NCBI RefSeq assembly: GCF_014873915.1
Contig: NZ_JADBEJ010000001.1
Coordinates: 1,922,001-1,986,000 of the forward strand
Direction of reading: 5' to 3'
Source of the DNA: Amycolatopsis roodepoortensis
GTDB lineage: Bacteria > Actinomycetota > Actinomycetes > Mycobacteriales > Pseudonocardiaceae
DNA: 64,000 bases
The first letter of the stretch is position 1, and each line of letters begins with the position of its first letter. Below are positions 41,554-50,520 of the stretch, piece after piece. The notes under the pieces are model-generated. The model was not told the DNA's origin and searched no databases. It worked only from the letters and a program-made list of their open reading frames with translations. The translations under genes and the position numbers were made by a program.

Positions 41554-42567
41554 TCAGGCCACCGAGACGGCTTGGGTTTCGATGCGGCGGACCTGGAGCT
41601 CTTCGGGTACGGGGAGGTCGTACATCGCGGCGGCGTTGAGGCCGAGGATCTTGCGCTTCTGGTCGGTGGTCAGCGGCGCGTATTCGGTCATGTCCTCGGG
41701 GATCTGGAAGTCGACGAACCGTTCGACCAGCCATTTCGGGGTCCAGAGCGCGTAGTCGCTGGAGAACTGGATGCGGTCTTCGTCGAGCCAGTAGAGAAGT
41801 TCGCCGATGATCTGGGCGAAGTAGCGCGGGCGGGTGTGGATGAACGGCATCGCGACGGCGAGTCCGGCGTGGACGTTGGGTTCCTGGGTGGCGATCCAGC
41901 AGAAGTCTTCGAGCCGGGGGAGCCCGCAGTGTTCGACGACGAAGTTGAGGTCGGTGTAGTCGGTGGCGACCTTGTCGACGTCGGCGACGTCGAAGGCGTC
42001 GCGGTCGAGGGGGCGGATGGTCGGGCCCTTGTGGATGTGGATGTTGCGGATGCCGAGGTCGAGGCAGGTTTCCAGGTAGCGGCGGCACCAGGGGTCGTCG
42101 AGTTTGTAGCCGCGGGACTCGTCGCGCCATTCCGCGGTGTAGAGCTTGACGCCTTTGAGGCCGAAGCGTTCGGCGTCGCGGCGGAGCTGGTCGAGGCCCG
42201 CTTGTTCGAGGCGTGGGTCGAAGCAGTGGTTGTAGGTGAGTTTGTCGGGGTGTTTCTTGGTGAGGGCGAAGGCTTCTTCGGTCTGGCCGAAGCCGTTGTT
42301 GTAGAAGGCGCCGAGGTGGGCGGGCTGGAAGATGGCGTGGTCGACGTAGCCGTCCTGGAAGAGGTCCTTCATCAGTCGCTCGCCGCCGTAGTAGAGGTAC
42401 TCCTCGTAGGACCACAGCTCGGATTCGGGGCTGAGGTTGCGGTGGTAGTCGTAGAAGCAGTCGATGAACTGCTTGCCGTGGATGTTGGCCTGGTTCTCCG
42501 GCCGGGCGTCCCAGAGCGCGACGTGCGCGTCCACGATGAAGTAGCTTTCGCCGTCCTTGGTGTACAT
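41554..42567 (-). CDS. Amidohydrolase family protein of mim/prm-type clusters
   Basis: 337 residues from ATG 42567, with GGAGG 6 nt upstream. TIM-barrel amidohydrolase-2 type: FIVDAHVALWD in place of the usual DxHxH, then HIHKGPTIRP, FVVEHCGLPRLEDFCW and QFSSDYALWTPKW near the C terminus, with metal His/Asp candidates in each. I recall the same protein downstream of actinobacterial soluble diiron monooxygenases, where it is needed but has no known reaction. First gene of the operon; divergent from the activator with a shared 180-bp region. Confidence 0.82.
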   Translation of the reverse strand: MYTKDGESYFIVDAHVALWDARPENQANIHGKQFIDCFYDYHRNLSPESELWSYEEYLYYGGERLMKDLFQDGYVDHAIFQPAHLGAFYNNGFGQTEEAFALTKKHPDKLTYNHCFDPRLEQAGLDQLRRDAERFGLKGVKLYTAEWRDESRGYKLDDPWCRRYLETCLDLGIRNIHIHKGPTIRPLDRDAFDVADVDKVATDYTDLNFVVEHCGLPRLEDFCWIATQEPNVHAGLAVAMPFIHTRPRYFAQIIGELLYWLDEDRIQFSSDYALWTPKWLVERFVDFQIPEDMTEYAPLTTDQKRKILGLNAAAMYDLPVPEELQVRRIETQAVSVA

Positions 42568-42650
42568 GGCTTTCCTCCGCGTTCGTGACCGCCGTTGGCA
42601 CGTTGGAGGTGAACGGTAGGGGTGTCGGCGCAGGTCAGGGAGGCGCGCGG

Positions 42651-42667
42651 TGTCTCAGTTTGAGACA
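42651..42667. promoter_or_regulatory. Palindromic activator site between divergent genes
   Basis: TGTCTCA-GTT-TGAGACA, perfect 7-bp arms. It is 84 bp upstream of the amidohydrolase start and 81 bp upstream of the regulator start. Such TGT-N(n)-ACA dyads are typical targets of AcoR/MimR-type activators. Confidence 0.6.
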
Positions 42668-42747
42668 TCGGCGGGCCTGTGTGCCGGTGGTCGCGGACGT
42701 ACGCTGGGCGGAGGTCCGAACGCAGTGTGGCGTCCCGGGAGGTCGAT

Positions 42748-44184
42748 GTGGAGAGCGCGAACGCGGTGATCGCGCCGCGGTTGCGGGCGTCCTGGCAGCG
42801 CAGCGCCCGGTACGGTGCGCCCGAGGACGAGGTGCGGCCGGTGTTCACCGGATCGCTGGACACCGGTTCGCTGCTGTACGAGTGCGGTAACGAGGTGTTG
42901 CGCGGCTTGCAGGCCACGCTGGCGAACGAGCCGGTCAGTTTGATGATCACCGACAGTGAAGGCCTGGTGCTGAGCAGGCTGTGCACGGACGCGTCGATCG
43001 TGCGGTCGTTGGATCGGGTCCATCTGGCGCCGGGGTTCTATTTCGCGGAGAGCAACGCGGGGACCAATGGGCTGGGTTTGGCGCTGGCCGATCGTGCGCC
43101 GACGCTGGTGCGGGCCGCGGAGCATTACTGCACGGGTTTGCGGGGGTACACGTGCGCGGCGGTGCCGGTGCTGGATCCGCTGACCGGCGCGTTGGCGGGG
43201 AGTGTGAATCTGACGACGTGGTCGGATCAGTCGTCGGAGTTGCTGCTGGCGCTGGCGCAGGCGGCGGCCGGGAACACGGCGGCGTTGATGCTGGCACGGG
43301 CGTCGGGGCGGACTCCGCGGCCGGCGCCGCGTGGTGAGGTTTTCCGGGTGCGGCCGGATCGGTTCGATCCGGCCGACGTGCCGAGTCTGTCGCCGGGCTG
43401 GTCGGACGCGCTCGGCGAGGTGGGTTCGGCGTTGAGCCGTGGGCGGGTGGTCGCTGTCGTCGGTGAGGCCGGGGCGGGGAAGACGGCGCTGGCGTCGGCC
43501 GCGCGGCGGGCGACGCGCCCGAGGGATCGGGTGCTCAACGCGCGTCCGCCCGCGCCGGACGACGTCGACACGTGGCTGACGTTGTGGACGCCGGAGCTGG
43601 TGAAGGACGGGACGTGCGTGATCGTCTCGGGGGTGGACACGCTTCCGGCGTGGGCGGCCGCGGAGCTGGCCGGCTTGTTCGCCGATGCTCGGCGGGAGGG
43701 GGAGCCGCCGCCGTTCGTGCTGACGGCGGAGGACGCCGGCGCGATTCCGGAGGCGCTCGCGCCGCTGGTGGAGGTGGTGGTCGAGGTTCCGGCGTTGCGG
43801 TTCCGGCCGGACGACATCGTGCCGCTGGCTCGTCATTTCGCCCGCCGCGACCGGGGGCGCGAGGTCGCGTTCACCCCGGCAGCGGTGCGGGCGCTGACCG
43901 CTTGTGACTGGCCGGAGAACGCCAAGCAGCTGCGCCGGGTGGTGCGGGAGGCGGCGTCGCGGTCGGATGTGATCGACAGCCGTCATCTGCCGGCGGAGGT
44001 GTTCTCCGGGGTGGGGCATCGGTTGGGCCGGTTGCAGGCGATGGAGCGGGACGAGATCGTGCGCTGTCTCGCCGAGCCGGGGGCCACCGTGGTCGGTGCG
44101 GCGGAGAAGCTCGGGATGGGCCGGGCGACGTTGTACCGGAAGATGGGCCAGTACGGGATCAAGGCGCGGCAGTTCCGGTCTTAG
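42748..44184 (+). CDS. GAF/AAA/Fis-type activator (AcoR/MimR-like)
   Basis: 478 residues from GTG 42748 (GGGAGG 5 nt upstream). The N-terminal sensor has a GAF-like part (FAESNAGTNGLGLALADRAPTLVRAAEHYC, GALAGSVNLTTWSD). A reduced AAA domain follows: Walker A VVGEAGAGKTAL is kept, but the GAFTGA loop that contacts sigma-54 is missing. The C-terminal Fis-type HTH is AEKLGMGRATLYRKMGQYGI. Actinobacteria lack sigma-54, and such proteins act with other sigma factors. It likely activates the amidohydrolase operon through the dyad at 42651-42667. The 3' end overlaps the imine reductase gene by 4 bp. Confidence 0.85.
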   Translation: MESANAVIAPRLRASWQRSARYGAPEDEVRPVFTGSLDTGSLLYECGNEVLRGLQATLANEPVSLMITDSEGLVLSRLCTDASIVRSLDRVHLAPGFYFAESNAGTNGLGLALADRAPTLVRAAEHYCTGLRGYTCAAVPVLDPLTGALAGSVNLTTWSDQSSELLLALAQAAAGNTAALMLARASGRTPRPAPRGEVFRVRPDRFDPADVPSLSPGWSDALGEVGSALSRGRVVAVVGEAGAGKTALASAARRATRPRDRVLNARPPAPDDVDTWLTLWTPELVKDGTCVIVSGVDTLPAWAAAELAGLFADARREGEPPPFVLTAEDAGAIPEALAPLVEVVVEVPALRFRPDDIVPLARHFARRDRGREVAFTPAAVRALTACDWPENAKQLRRVVREAASRSDVIDSRHLPAEVFSGVGHRLGRLQAMERDEIVRCLAEPGATVVGAAEKLGMGRATLYRKMGQYGIKARQFRS

Positions 44185-45017
44185 AGTGCGGCGAGCCTGG
44201 CGAAGCCGTCGGAGCCGTGGCCGGCGTCGATCGCCTGCCCGACATGGGCTCGCGCCGCGCTGAGGACGCCGTTGTCGAGGCCTTGCGCTCGGATCGCGTC
44301 GAGGATGTGGTCCATCGTCGCGGCGGTGGATTCGAGGGTGCCGGCGTCGCCGGAGTAGTTCTCGGTGGCGACCTGCTCGGCGAGCAGGTCGATCATGTCG
44401 GGGAAGAAGCCGAGCAATGCCTTGGCGTGCGCGGCGATGTCGGTGGCGGCGATGTTCTCGGCCTTGGCGAGCGCGAGCATGTGGATCACCCCGCTCATGG
44501 AGGTCCAGAGCATGTCCTGCAGGGCCGCGTCGAACGCGGCGGCCTGGCCGGGGGAGTCGCCGACGTACTGTGCGTTCTCGCCGAGTGCGGCCAGGGTGGG
44601 CCGGTGTGTTTCGTAGACGTCGGCGGGGCCGCTGAAGAACAGGGCAGCGTTCGGGCCGCCGATCGCGTCGGTCGTGGCCATGATCACCCCGTCGAGGTAG
44701 TCGATGCCGTGGTCGGCGGCCCAGGTCGCCATCGCGCGGGCCTGCCGTGGTGATCCGCCGCTGAGGTTGACGAGGGTGCGGCCTTTGAGCGCGCCGGTGT
44801 CGAGGATCGACTGTGCCACGGCGTAGTCGCGTACGCAGACGATCACGAGCGGGCTCGCCTCGATCGCCTCGGCAGCGGTGGCGGCGACGGTGGCGTCGAG
44901 GCCGTTTTCCTTGCCAGGAGTGCGATTCCACACGGTGGTGGGGTGGTCGACGGCGGCGAAAGCGGTGGCGAGGGCGTGGCCCATGGGGCCGAGTCCGAGG
45001 ACGGTCACGGTGGTCAT
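44181..45017 (-). CDS. NADPH-dependent imine reductase-like protein
   Basis: 278 residues; the ATG at 45017 is preferred because VTVLGLGPMGHALATAFAAVDHPTTVWNRTPGK then opens the protein as in imine reductases (beta-hydroxyacid-dehydrogenase fold). Further family features: VCVRDYAVAQSIL, LVNLSGGSPRQARAMATWA, YLDGVIMATTDAIGGPNAALFFSG and the substrate helix FDAALQDMLWTSMSGVIHMLALA, where the catalytic Asp/Tyr position of IREDs would be D in DAALQD. Members reduce cyclic imines to amines. Divergent from a MerR gene that likely induces it. Confidence 0.8.
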   Translation of the reverse strand: MTTVTVLGLGPMGHALATAFAAVDHPTTVWNRTPGKENGLDATVAATAAEAIEASPLVIVCVRDYAVAQSILDTGALKGRTLVNLSGGSPRQARAMATWAADHGIDYLDGVIMATTDAIGGPNAALFFSGPADVYETHRPTLAALGENAQYVGDSPGQAAAFDAALQDMLWTSMSGVIHMLALAKAENIAATDIAAHAKALLGFFPDMIDLLAEQVATENYSGDAGTLESTAATMDHILDAIRAQGLDNGVLSAARAHVGQAIDAGHGSDGFARLAAL

Positions 45018-45033
45018 GGCGGCTAAGCTAAAC

Positions 45034-45057
45034 CTTGACATTGACGTGAGAGTCAAG
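45034..45057. promoter_or_regulatory. MerR-type operator in an over-long promoter spacer
   Basis: CTTGAC (45034-45039) and GTCAAG (45052-45057) form a dyad. On the minus strand TTGACT serves as -35 and TAGCTT as -10 with about 20 bp between, longer than the normal 17 bp, with the dyad inside. That geometry is the hallmark of MerR-activated promoters, here pointing at the imine reductase gene. Confidence 0.6.
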
Positions 45058-45069
45058 TCGGGAGTGTGG

Positions 45070-45453
45070 ATGCGGATCGGGGAACTCGCGCGGCGGACCG
45101 GCGTCAGCGAACGCGCGCTGCGGTACTACGAGGAGCAGGGTCTGCTCACTCCGGAGCGGCGTCCGAGCGGCTACCGCGTCTACGGGGACGCTGACGTGGC
45201 CGCGGTCCGGCGGATCAGGATCCTGCTCGCGGCCGGGCTGAACACCGCGCAGATCCTCGAGATCCTGCCCTGCATCGTGGACGAGGACGGCTGGCTGACG
45301 CCGGACTGCCCGGAATTGGTCGAGGCGCTGCGGCAGCAGCGGAGCCGGATCGACGACGCGATCGGTGAGCTGGAGACCACCCGCGCGAACCTCGACACGA
45401 TCATCGGCAGCGAAAAGGCGGCCGCGTCCCGGGGGACACGGCCGCCTTCGTGA
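45070..45453 (+). CDS. MerR family regulator
   Basis: 127 residues from ATG 45070. MRIGELARRTGVSERALRYYEEQGLLTPERRPSGYRVYGDADVAAVRRIRILLAAGL is the classic MerR winged helix, followed by a dimerising coiled coil and no large effector domain. Two Cys (LPCIVDEDGWLTPDCPEL) are spaced 15 apart and could bind a metal or sense oxidation. It controls the divergent imine reductase by position. A hairpin terminator overlaps its last codons. Confidence 0.9.
   Translation: MRIGELARRTGVSERALRYYEEQGLLTPERRPSGYRVYGDADVAAVRRIRILLAAGLNTAQILEILPCIVDEDGWLTPDCPELVEALRQQRSRIDDAIGELETTRANLDTIIGSEKAAASRGTRPPS
45415..45448. terminator. Bidirectional hairpin between merR-type gene and mdh
   Basis: AAGGCGGCCGCGTCCC (45415-45430) pairs with GGGACACGGCCGCCTT (45433-45448) with a single wobble. 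It overlaps the last codons of the MerR gene and faces the mdh stop at 45466. Confidence 0.7.
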
Positions 45454-45465
45454 AGCGGATCAGGC

Positions 45466-46859
<1,394 letters not shown>

Positions 46860-47501
46860 ATGCTCAATGCAATGGTCGCCGCCGTATCCCTTTTCTCGTC
46901 GATAATAACGCCGAACGGCATGTCTCCGCCGCCGGGACCGCCGCCCGACCGCGTCGTCATCGACGTCGTCACCGTCAACGGTTCCGGATGCCCGCCGGGT
47001 TCGTCCGCGGTCGCCGTCGCCAAGGACAACACCGCGTTCACCGTCACCTACAGCGAATACACCGCCCAGGTCGGCGTCGGCGCGAAACCCACCGACTTCA
47101 GGAAGAACTGCCAGCTCAACCTCAACATCCACGTACCGCAGGGATTCACCTACGGTATCGCCAGTGCCGACTACCGCGGTTTCGCCTCTCTCGAATCCGG
47201 CGCCAAGGCGCTGCAGCGGGCGAATTACTACTTCCAGGGGAATTCGCCGACCGCACACGTCAGCCATCCCGTCAACGGGCCGATTTCGGACAACTGGCAA
47301 TTCCGTGACGAGGCCGAAGGCGGCGTCATCATCTACAAGCCGTGCGGCGAGGACCGGAACCTCAACGTGAACACGGAACTGAGGGTCGGCGCCGGTTCGT
47401 CGGATCCGAAGAAGACCACCAGTTCCATCACGATGGATTCGACCGACGGCGCGTTCAAGACCACCTACCACTTCTCGTGGAAGACCTGCCCGACCTCCTG
47501 A
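46860..47501 (+). CDS. Secreted DUF4360 protein, tandem copy 1
   Basis: 213 residues from ATG 46860, with GGAAGG close upstream. Hydrophobic N terminus (LNAMVAAVSLFSSIITP) without basic residues, then a Pro-rich linker, then the DUF4360 domain: VVTVNGSGCPPGSSAVAVAKDNTAFTVTYSEYTAQVGVG, RKNCQLNLNIHVPQGFTYGIASADYRGF and C-terminal TYHFSWKTC. Four Cys are kept in both copies. Secreted or surface protein of unknown role. A hairpin (47517-47550) follows. Confidence 0.8.
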   Translation: MLNAMVAAVSLFSSIITPNGMSPPPGPPPDRVVIDVVTVNGSGCPPGSSAVAVAKDNTAFTVTYSEYTAQVGVGAKPTDFRKNCQLNLNIHVPQGFTYGIASADYRGFASLESGAKALQRANYYFQGNSPTAHVSHPVNGPISDNWQFRDEAEGGVIIYKPCGEDRNLNVNTELRVGAGSSDPKKTTSSITMDSTDGAFKTTYHFSWKTCPTS

Positions 47502-47516
47502 CAGCCGCTCCCGGGT

Positions 47517-47550
47517 GACGGCCTGCTTCCCGGTTCGGAAGAAGGCCGTC
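47517..47550 (+). terminator. Stem-loop after DUF4360 copy 1
   Basis: GACGGCCTGCTTCC pairs with GGAAGAAGGCCGTC (one mismatch) around a 6-nt loop, 15 bp after the stop codon at 47501. Confidence 0.6.
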
Positions 47551-47599
47551 CCACCCATGCCCGGTCAGGGTCTTGGCCGCCCTGGAAGAGGGCTTCAGC

Positions 47600-47630
47600 G
47601 CTCGTCACCGCCCGCCCGGCGGCGACGAGC
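47600..47630 (+). terminator. Second stem-loop between the DUF4360 copies
   Basis: GCTCGTC-A-CCGCC pairs with GGCGG-C-GACGAGC with only a short loop. Followed by a T-containing stretch (CTTCTCG... TTTTCGG). May back up the first terminator or isolate the promoter of copy 2. Confidence 0.45.
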
Positions 47631-47729
47631 CTTCTCGACGACCTAGTTTTCGGCGGTCACCCCTGTCCGGTGACCGAATCCGTTTCGTCAGATCGTCTCG
47701 CTGAGATCGAATCCTTTGGGAAGGATCCC

Positions 47730-48374
47730 ATGCTCAACGCGCTGGTTGCTGCCGTAATGCTTTCCTCTTCGGTCGTCACTCCGAACGCCTGGGTGCCGCC
47801 TCCGTTGCCGTCGGACAAAATAGTCATCGACGTCGTGACCGTCAACGGAACCGGATGCAAACCGGGTACGGCGGCCGTTTCCGTCTCACCGGACAACACC
47901 GCGTTCACCGTCACCTACAGCGAATACACCGCCCAGGTCGGCGTCGGCGCGAAACCGACCGATCTGCGCAAGAACTGCCAGCTCAACCTGTATGTGCACG
48001 TGCCGCAAGGATTCACCTACGGCATCGCGGGCACGGACTACCGAGGCTTCGCCTCCCTGGCCGCCGGGGCCACTGGACTGGAACGGGCCAACTACTACTT
48101 CCAGGGCAATTCACCGACGTCCTATGTGACCCACAGCCTCAAAGGCCCGTTCGAGGACAACTGGCAGTTCACCGACGATATCGAAGTCGGCGCCATCGTC
48201 TACAAACCCTGCGGCGAGGACCGGAACTTCAACATCAACACCGAACTGCGGGCCGCGGTCGGCACTTCCGATCCGAAGAAGACCACCAGCTTCGTCACGA
48301 TGGATTCGACCGACGGTTCCATCAAGACCACGTACCACTTCTCGTGGAAGAACTGCCCCAAACCGAAGAACTGA
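47730..48374 (+). CDS. Secreted DUF4360 protein, tandem copy 2
   Basis: 214 residues from ATG 47730. It aligns end to end with copy 1: VVTVNGTGCKPGTAAVSVSPDNTAFTVTYSEYTAQVGVG, RKNCQLNLYVHVPQGFTYGIAGTDYRGF, YKPCGEDRNFNINTELR, TYHFSWKNC. The blocks TAFTVTYSEYTAQVGVGAKP and NYYFQGNSPT are identical in both. The N terminus again lacks Lys/Arg before the hydrophobic core. Each copy has its own terminator, so they are probably separately expressed. The bifunctional palindrome at 48385 follows. Confidence 0.8.
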   Translation: MLNALVAAVMLSSSVVTPNAWVPPPLPSDKIVIDVVTVNGTGCKPGTAAVSVSPDNTAFTVTYSEYTAQVGVGAKPTDLRKNCQLNLYVHVPQGFTYGIAGTDYRGFASLAAGATGLERANYYFQGNSPTSYVTHSLKGPFEDNWQFTDDIEVGAIVYKPCGEDRNFNINTELRAAVGTSDPKKTTSFVTMDSTDGSIKTTYHFSWKNCPKPKN

Positions 48375-48384
48375 TCCCTGACGG

Positions 48385-48430
48385 CTCGTGAGTGGTAAGG
48401 ACGGTTCTAACCGTCCTTACCACTCACGAG
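48385..48430. repeat. Intact 46-bp palindromic terminator; copy of the split attB
   Basis: Two perfect 22-bp arms (48385-48406, 48409-48430) flank a central CT. The left arm begins CTCGTGAGTGGTAAGGACGG. It lies between the convergent DUF4360 copy 2 and FUSC genes, and the FUSC stop codon (48424-48426) is inside its right arm. The left arm plus CT recurs exactly at 58290-58313, where the mobile element begins. Confidence 0.85.
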
Positions 48431-50520
48431 GCTTTCGGCTTACCGGAGGGCTCCGGATCCGTGGCCTCGACTCCGAACGCGCGGCCCAGCGCGATCACCG
48501 TCTCGTCGAGGTGCCCGAGGCTGGTGAGCACCGAGCGCGCCCGCGGATCGTCGATCCGGTCTGCCACCGGCGTACCGTCGTCCCGGATCAGCGTCCCGTG
48601 CCCCGAACCGCCGGGATCCCCGATCGCCTTCCTCAGTACCGCGATGTTCTCCCGGATCCGCCCGGTGTACAGCAGCAGCCGGTCCGCCTCGTTGAGCAGC
48701 AGCCCGGCCTGCGACCGCGCCGCGACGTGTCGGGCGCGGAAGGCGATCGTCTCCACCGTGGTGAGCACGTGCCAGCCGTAGTCACGACGGCTGCTGAGAT
48801 TCACCGGATGGGTGAGCGGCTCGATCGTCGTACGGACCTTGTCCACCGCCCGGTCCAGGTCACGCGACTTCTCGATGACACTCACGTTCTCCGCGCCGGA
48901 CAGCAGGCCCGCGGCCTTCTCGACGAACTCGTCCAGCTCCTCCAGCAGCGCCGAGACGTCGTCCAGCATCACCGCCCGCGTGCGCACCGGCACGATCACC
49001 ACCGCCGCCAGCACCCCGGCCGCCGCGCCCACCGCGGTCTCCGCGACCCGGATCCAGAGCACCTCGATGCTGAACGTCCCCAGCAGGCTGTAGAGCAGCC
49101 CGAGCATGCTGGTGATGAAGAACGCCATGATCACCTGGGACACGCGCGCCATGTAGACCATGCCGAACACGCACACCAGGATCAGCGCCAGTGTCGCCGG
49201 CACACTTCCCGACACCAGCAGCGTCAGCACCAGCCCGCCCACGATGCCGATCAGCGTGCCGCCGAGCCGCCGGACACCCTTGACGAACGTCGCTCCCGCG
49301 GTCGACGAGCCGATGAACACCACGAACACGGTCAGCACCGCCCAGTACCACCGCTGGCTCGACACCAGCTCCCCGCCGAGCACGGCCAGCCCGCCGCCCA
49401 CCACGGCCTGGATGGCGCTGCGCGTCTGGTTGTCGTAGGCGAACGCCGACGACTTCTCCTCGTCGGGGTCTTCGGGATCGTCGACGGCATCGGAGACGTC
49501 GTGCTCGGCCACCCGCTGCGCCCGCACGTCGGCCAGCGCCAGCTCGGCGAGCGCGCGACGGACCCCGTCGCCGGGCGCGGCGTGCTCGTCGATCCGGCTG
49601 CCTTCCACCAGCATCTTGCTGAACTCTTCGGTCTCGCTGATCAGCGGCAGCTCGCGCGGGTCGCGCTCGATCAGCGACCGGAACCGCCGCATTCGCGCGA
49701 TCAGGTCGTCGCGGACGTCCTCGTCGAGGTCTTCGGCGCAGGTGCGCTGCACCGTGATCGTCAGCCACTGCACCGCCAGCTCGACCTCGATCGCCCGGCG
49801 GCGGAGCCGGTTCACCGAGTCCGCCCCGATCACCTCCGGAGCGGTGTCCTCGATGAGCAGCACGGACTCGTGCATCCGGGCGTTCGTCCTGCGGAGCCGT
49901 TTGCGGGTGCGCTCGCTGCCGCCCACCGCCAGGTGATCCTCGGCCGCGCGCACCACCGCGGCGAGCCGGGCCCGGAACGCCCGCCGGATCCGCAGGAACT
50001 CCGCGTCGGTATGCCGGCGCAGCAGGACGAACCGGACCACCGCGTTGGCCGCGATCCCGATGGTCAGCGCCAGCAACAGCGCCGGGACCTGCTTCAAATG
50101 CGTCTGCAGGAACATCGCGAAGAAGAAGAGGAAGAACGACAGCGAACCCAGCGCGATCCCGCGTGAGCCGAACCGCTGGGCGTAGACCGCGACGAAGATC
50201 AGCAGGACGAACACGACGCTGTCCAGCGGCGGCACCGCCGAGCCGACGCTCGCCGCCGTGAGCGACGCCGCACCGAGGACGAGCCCCAGCACCAGCGTCA
50301 CCGCCTGCTGCCCCGGGGTCTCGTCGTTGACGGTGAACGCCGAGGTCATCGCCGCGATCGCGGCGACCAGGATCACCGTGAGCGGCTGGTGGAACGGCAG
50401 GATCGCCAGTACCGCGACGATGATGCTGAGCACGGCCGAGAAACCGAGCCGGAGCCTGACCAGACCGGGATCGGAGGCGACCAGGCGGTCGGTCGTGGCC
50501 TGGGTGATGCGGGAGATCAT
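48424..50520 (-). CDS. FUSC family membrane protein
   Basis: 698 residues from ATG 50520. Two membrane blocks (about 25-165 and 375-515), each followed by a soluble region: the aromatic-acid-exporter/FUSC layout, with RSAIQAVVGGGLAVLGGELVSSQRWYWAVLTVFVVFIGSSTAGATFVKGVRRLGGTLIGIVGG as the typical second block. Possible efflux component for aromatic or lipid-like compounds; substrate unknown. Its start overlaps the GH92 stop (ATGA), so the two are co-translated. Confidence 0.85.
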   Translation of the reverse strand: MISRITQATTDRLVASDPGLVRLRLGFSAVLSIIVAVLAILPFHQPLTVILVAAIAAMTSAFTVNDETPGQQAVTLVLGLVLGAASLTAASVGSAVPPLDSVVFVLLIFVAVYAQRFGSRGIALGSLSFFLFFFAMFLQTHLKQVPALLLALTIGIAANAVVRFVLLRRHTDAEFLRIRRAFRARLAAVVRAAEDHLAVGGSERTRKRLRRTNARMHESVLLIEDTAPEVIGADSVNRLRRRAIEVELAVQWLTITVQRTCAEDLDEDVRDDLIARMRRFRSLIERDPRELPLISETEEFSKMLVEGSRIDEHAAPGDGVRRALAELALADVRAQRVAEHDVSDAVDDPEDPDEEKSSAFAYDNQTRSAIQAVVGGGLAVLGGELVSSQRWYWAVLTVFVVFIGSSTAGATFVKGVRRLGGTLIGIVGGLVLTLLVSGSVPATLALILVCVFGMVYMARVSQVIMAFFITSMLGLLYSLLGTFSIEVLWIRVAETAVGAAAGVLAAVVIVPVRTRAVMLDDVSALLEELDEFVEKAAGLLSGAENVSVIEKSRDLDRAVDKVRTTIEPLTHPVNLSSRRDYGWHVLTTVETIAFRARHVAARSQAGLLLNEADRLLLYTGRIRENIAVLRKAIGDPGGSGHGTLIRDDGTPVADRIDDPRARSVLTSLGHLDETVIALGRAFGVEATDPEPSGKPKAS

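Noticed and set aside
48385..48430. Insertion-sequence terminal repeats
   Set aside because: No transposase gene or target duplication nearby; the palindrome sits exactly between convergent gene ends and works as a terminator.
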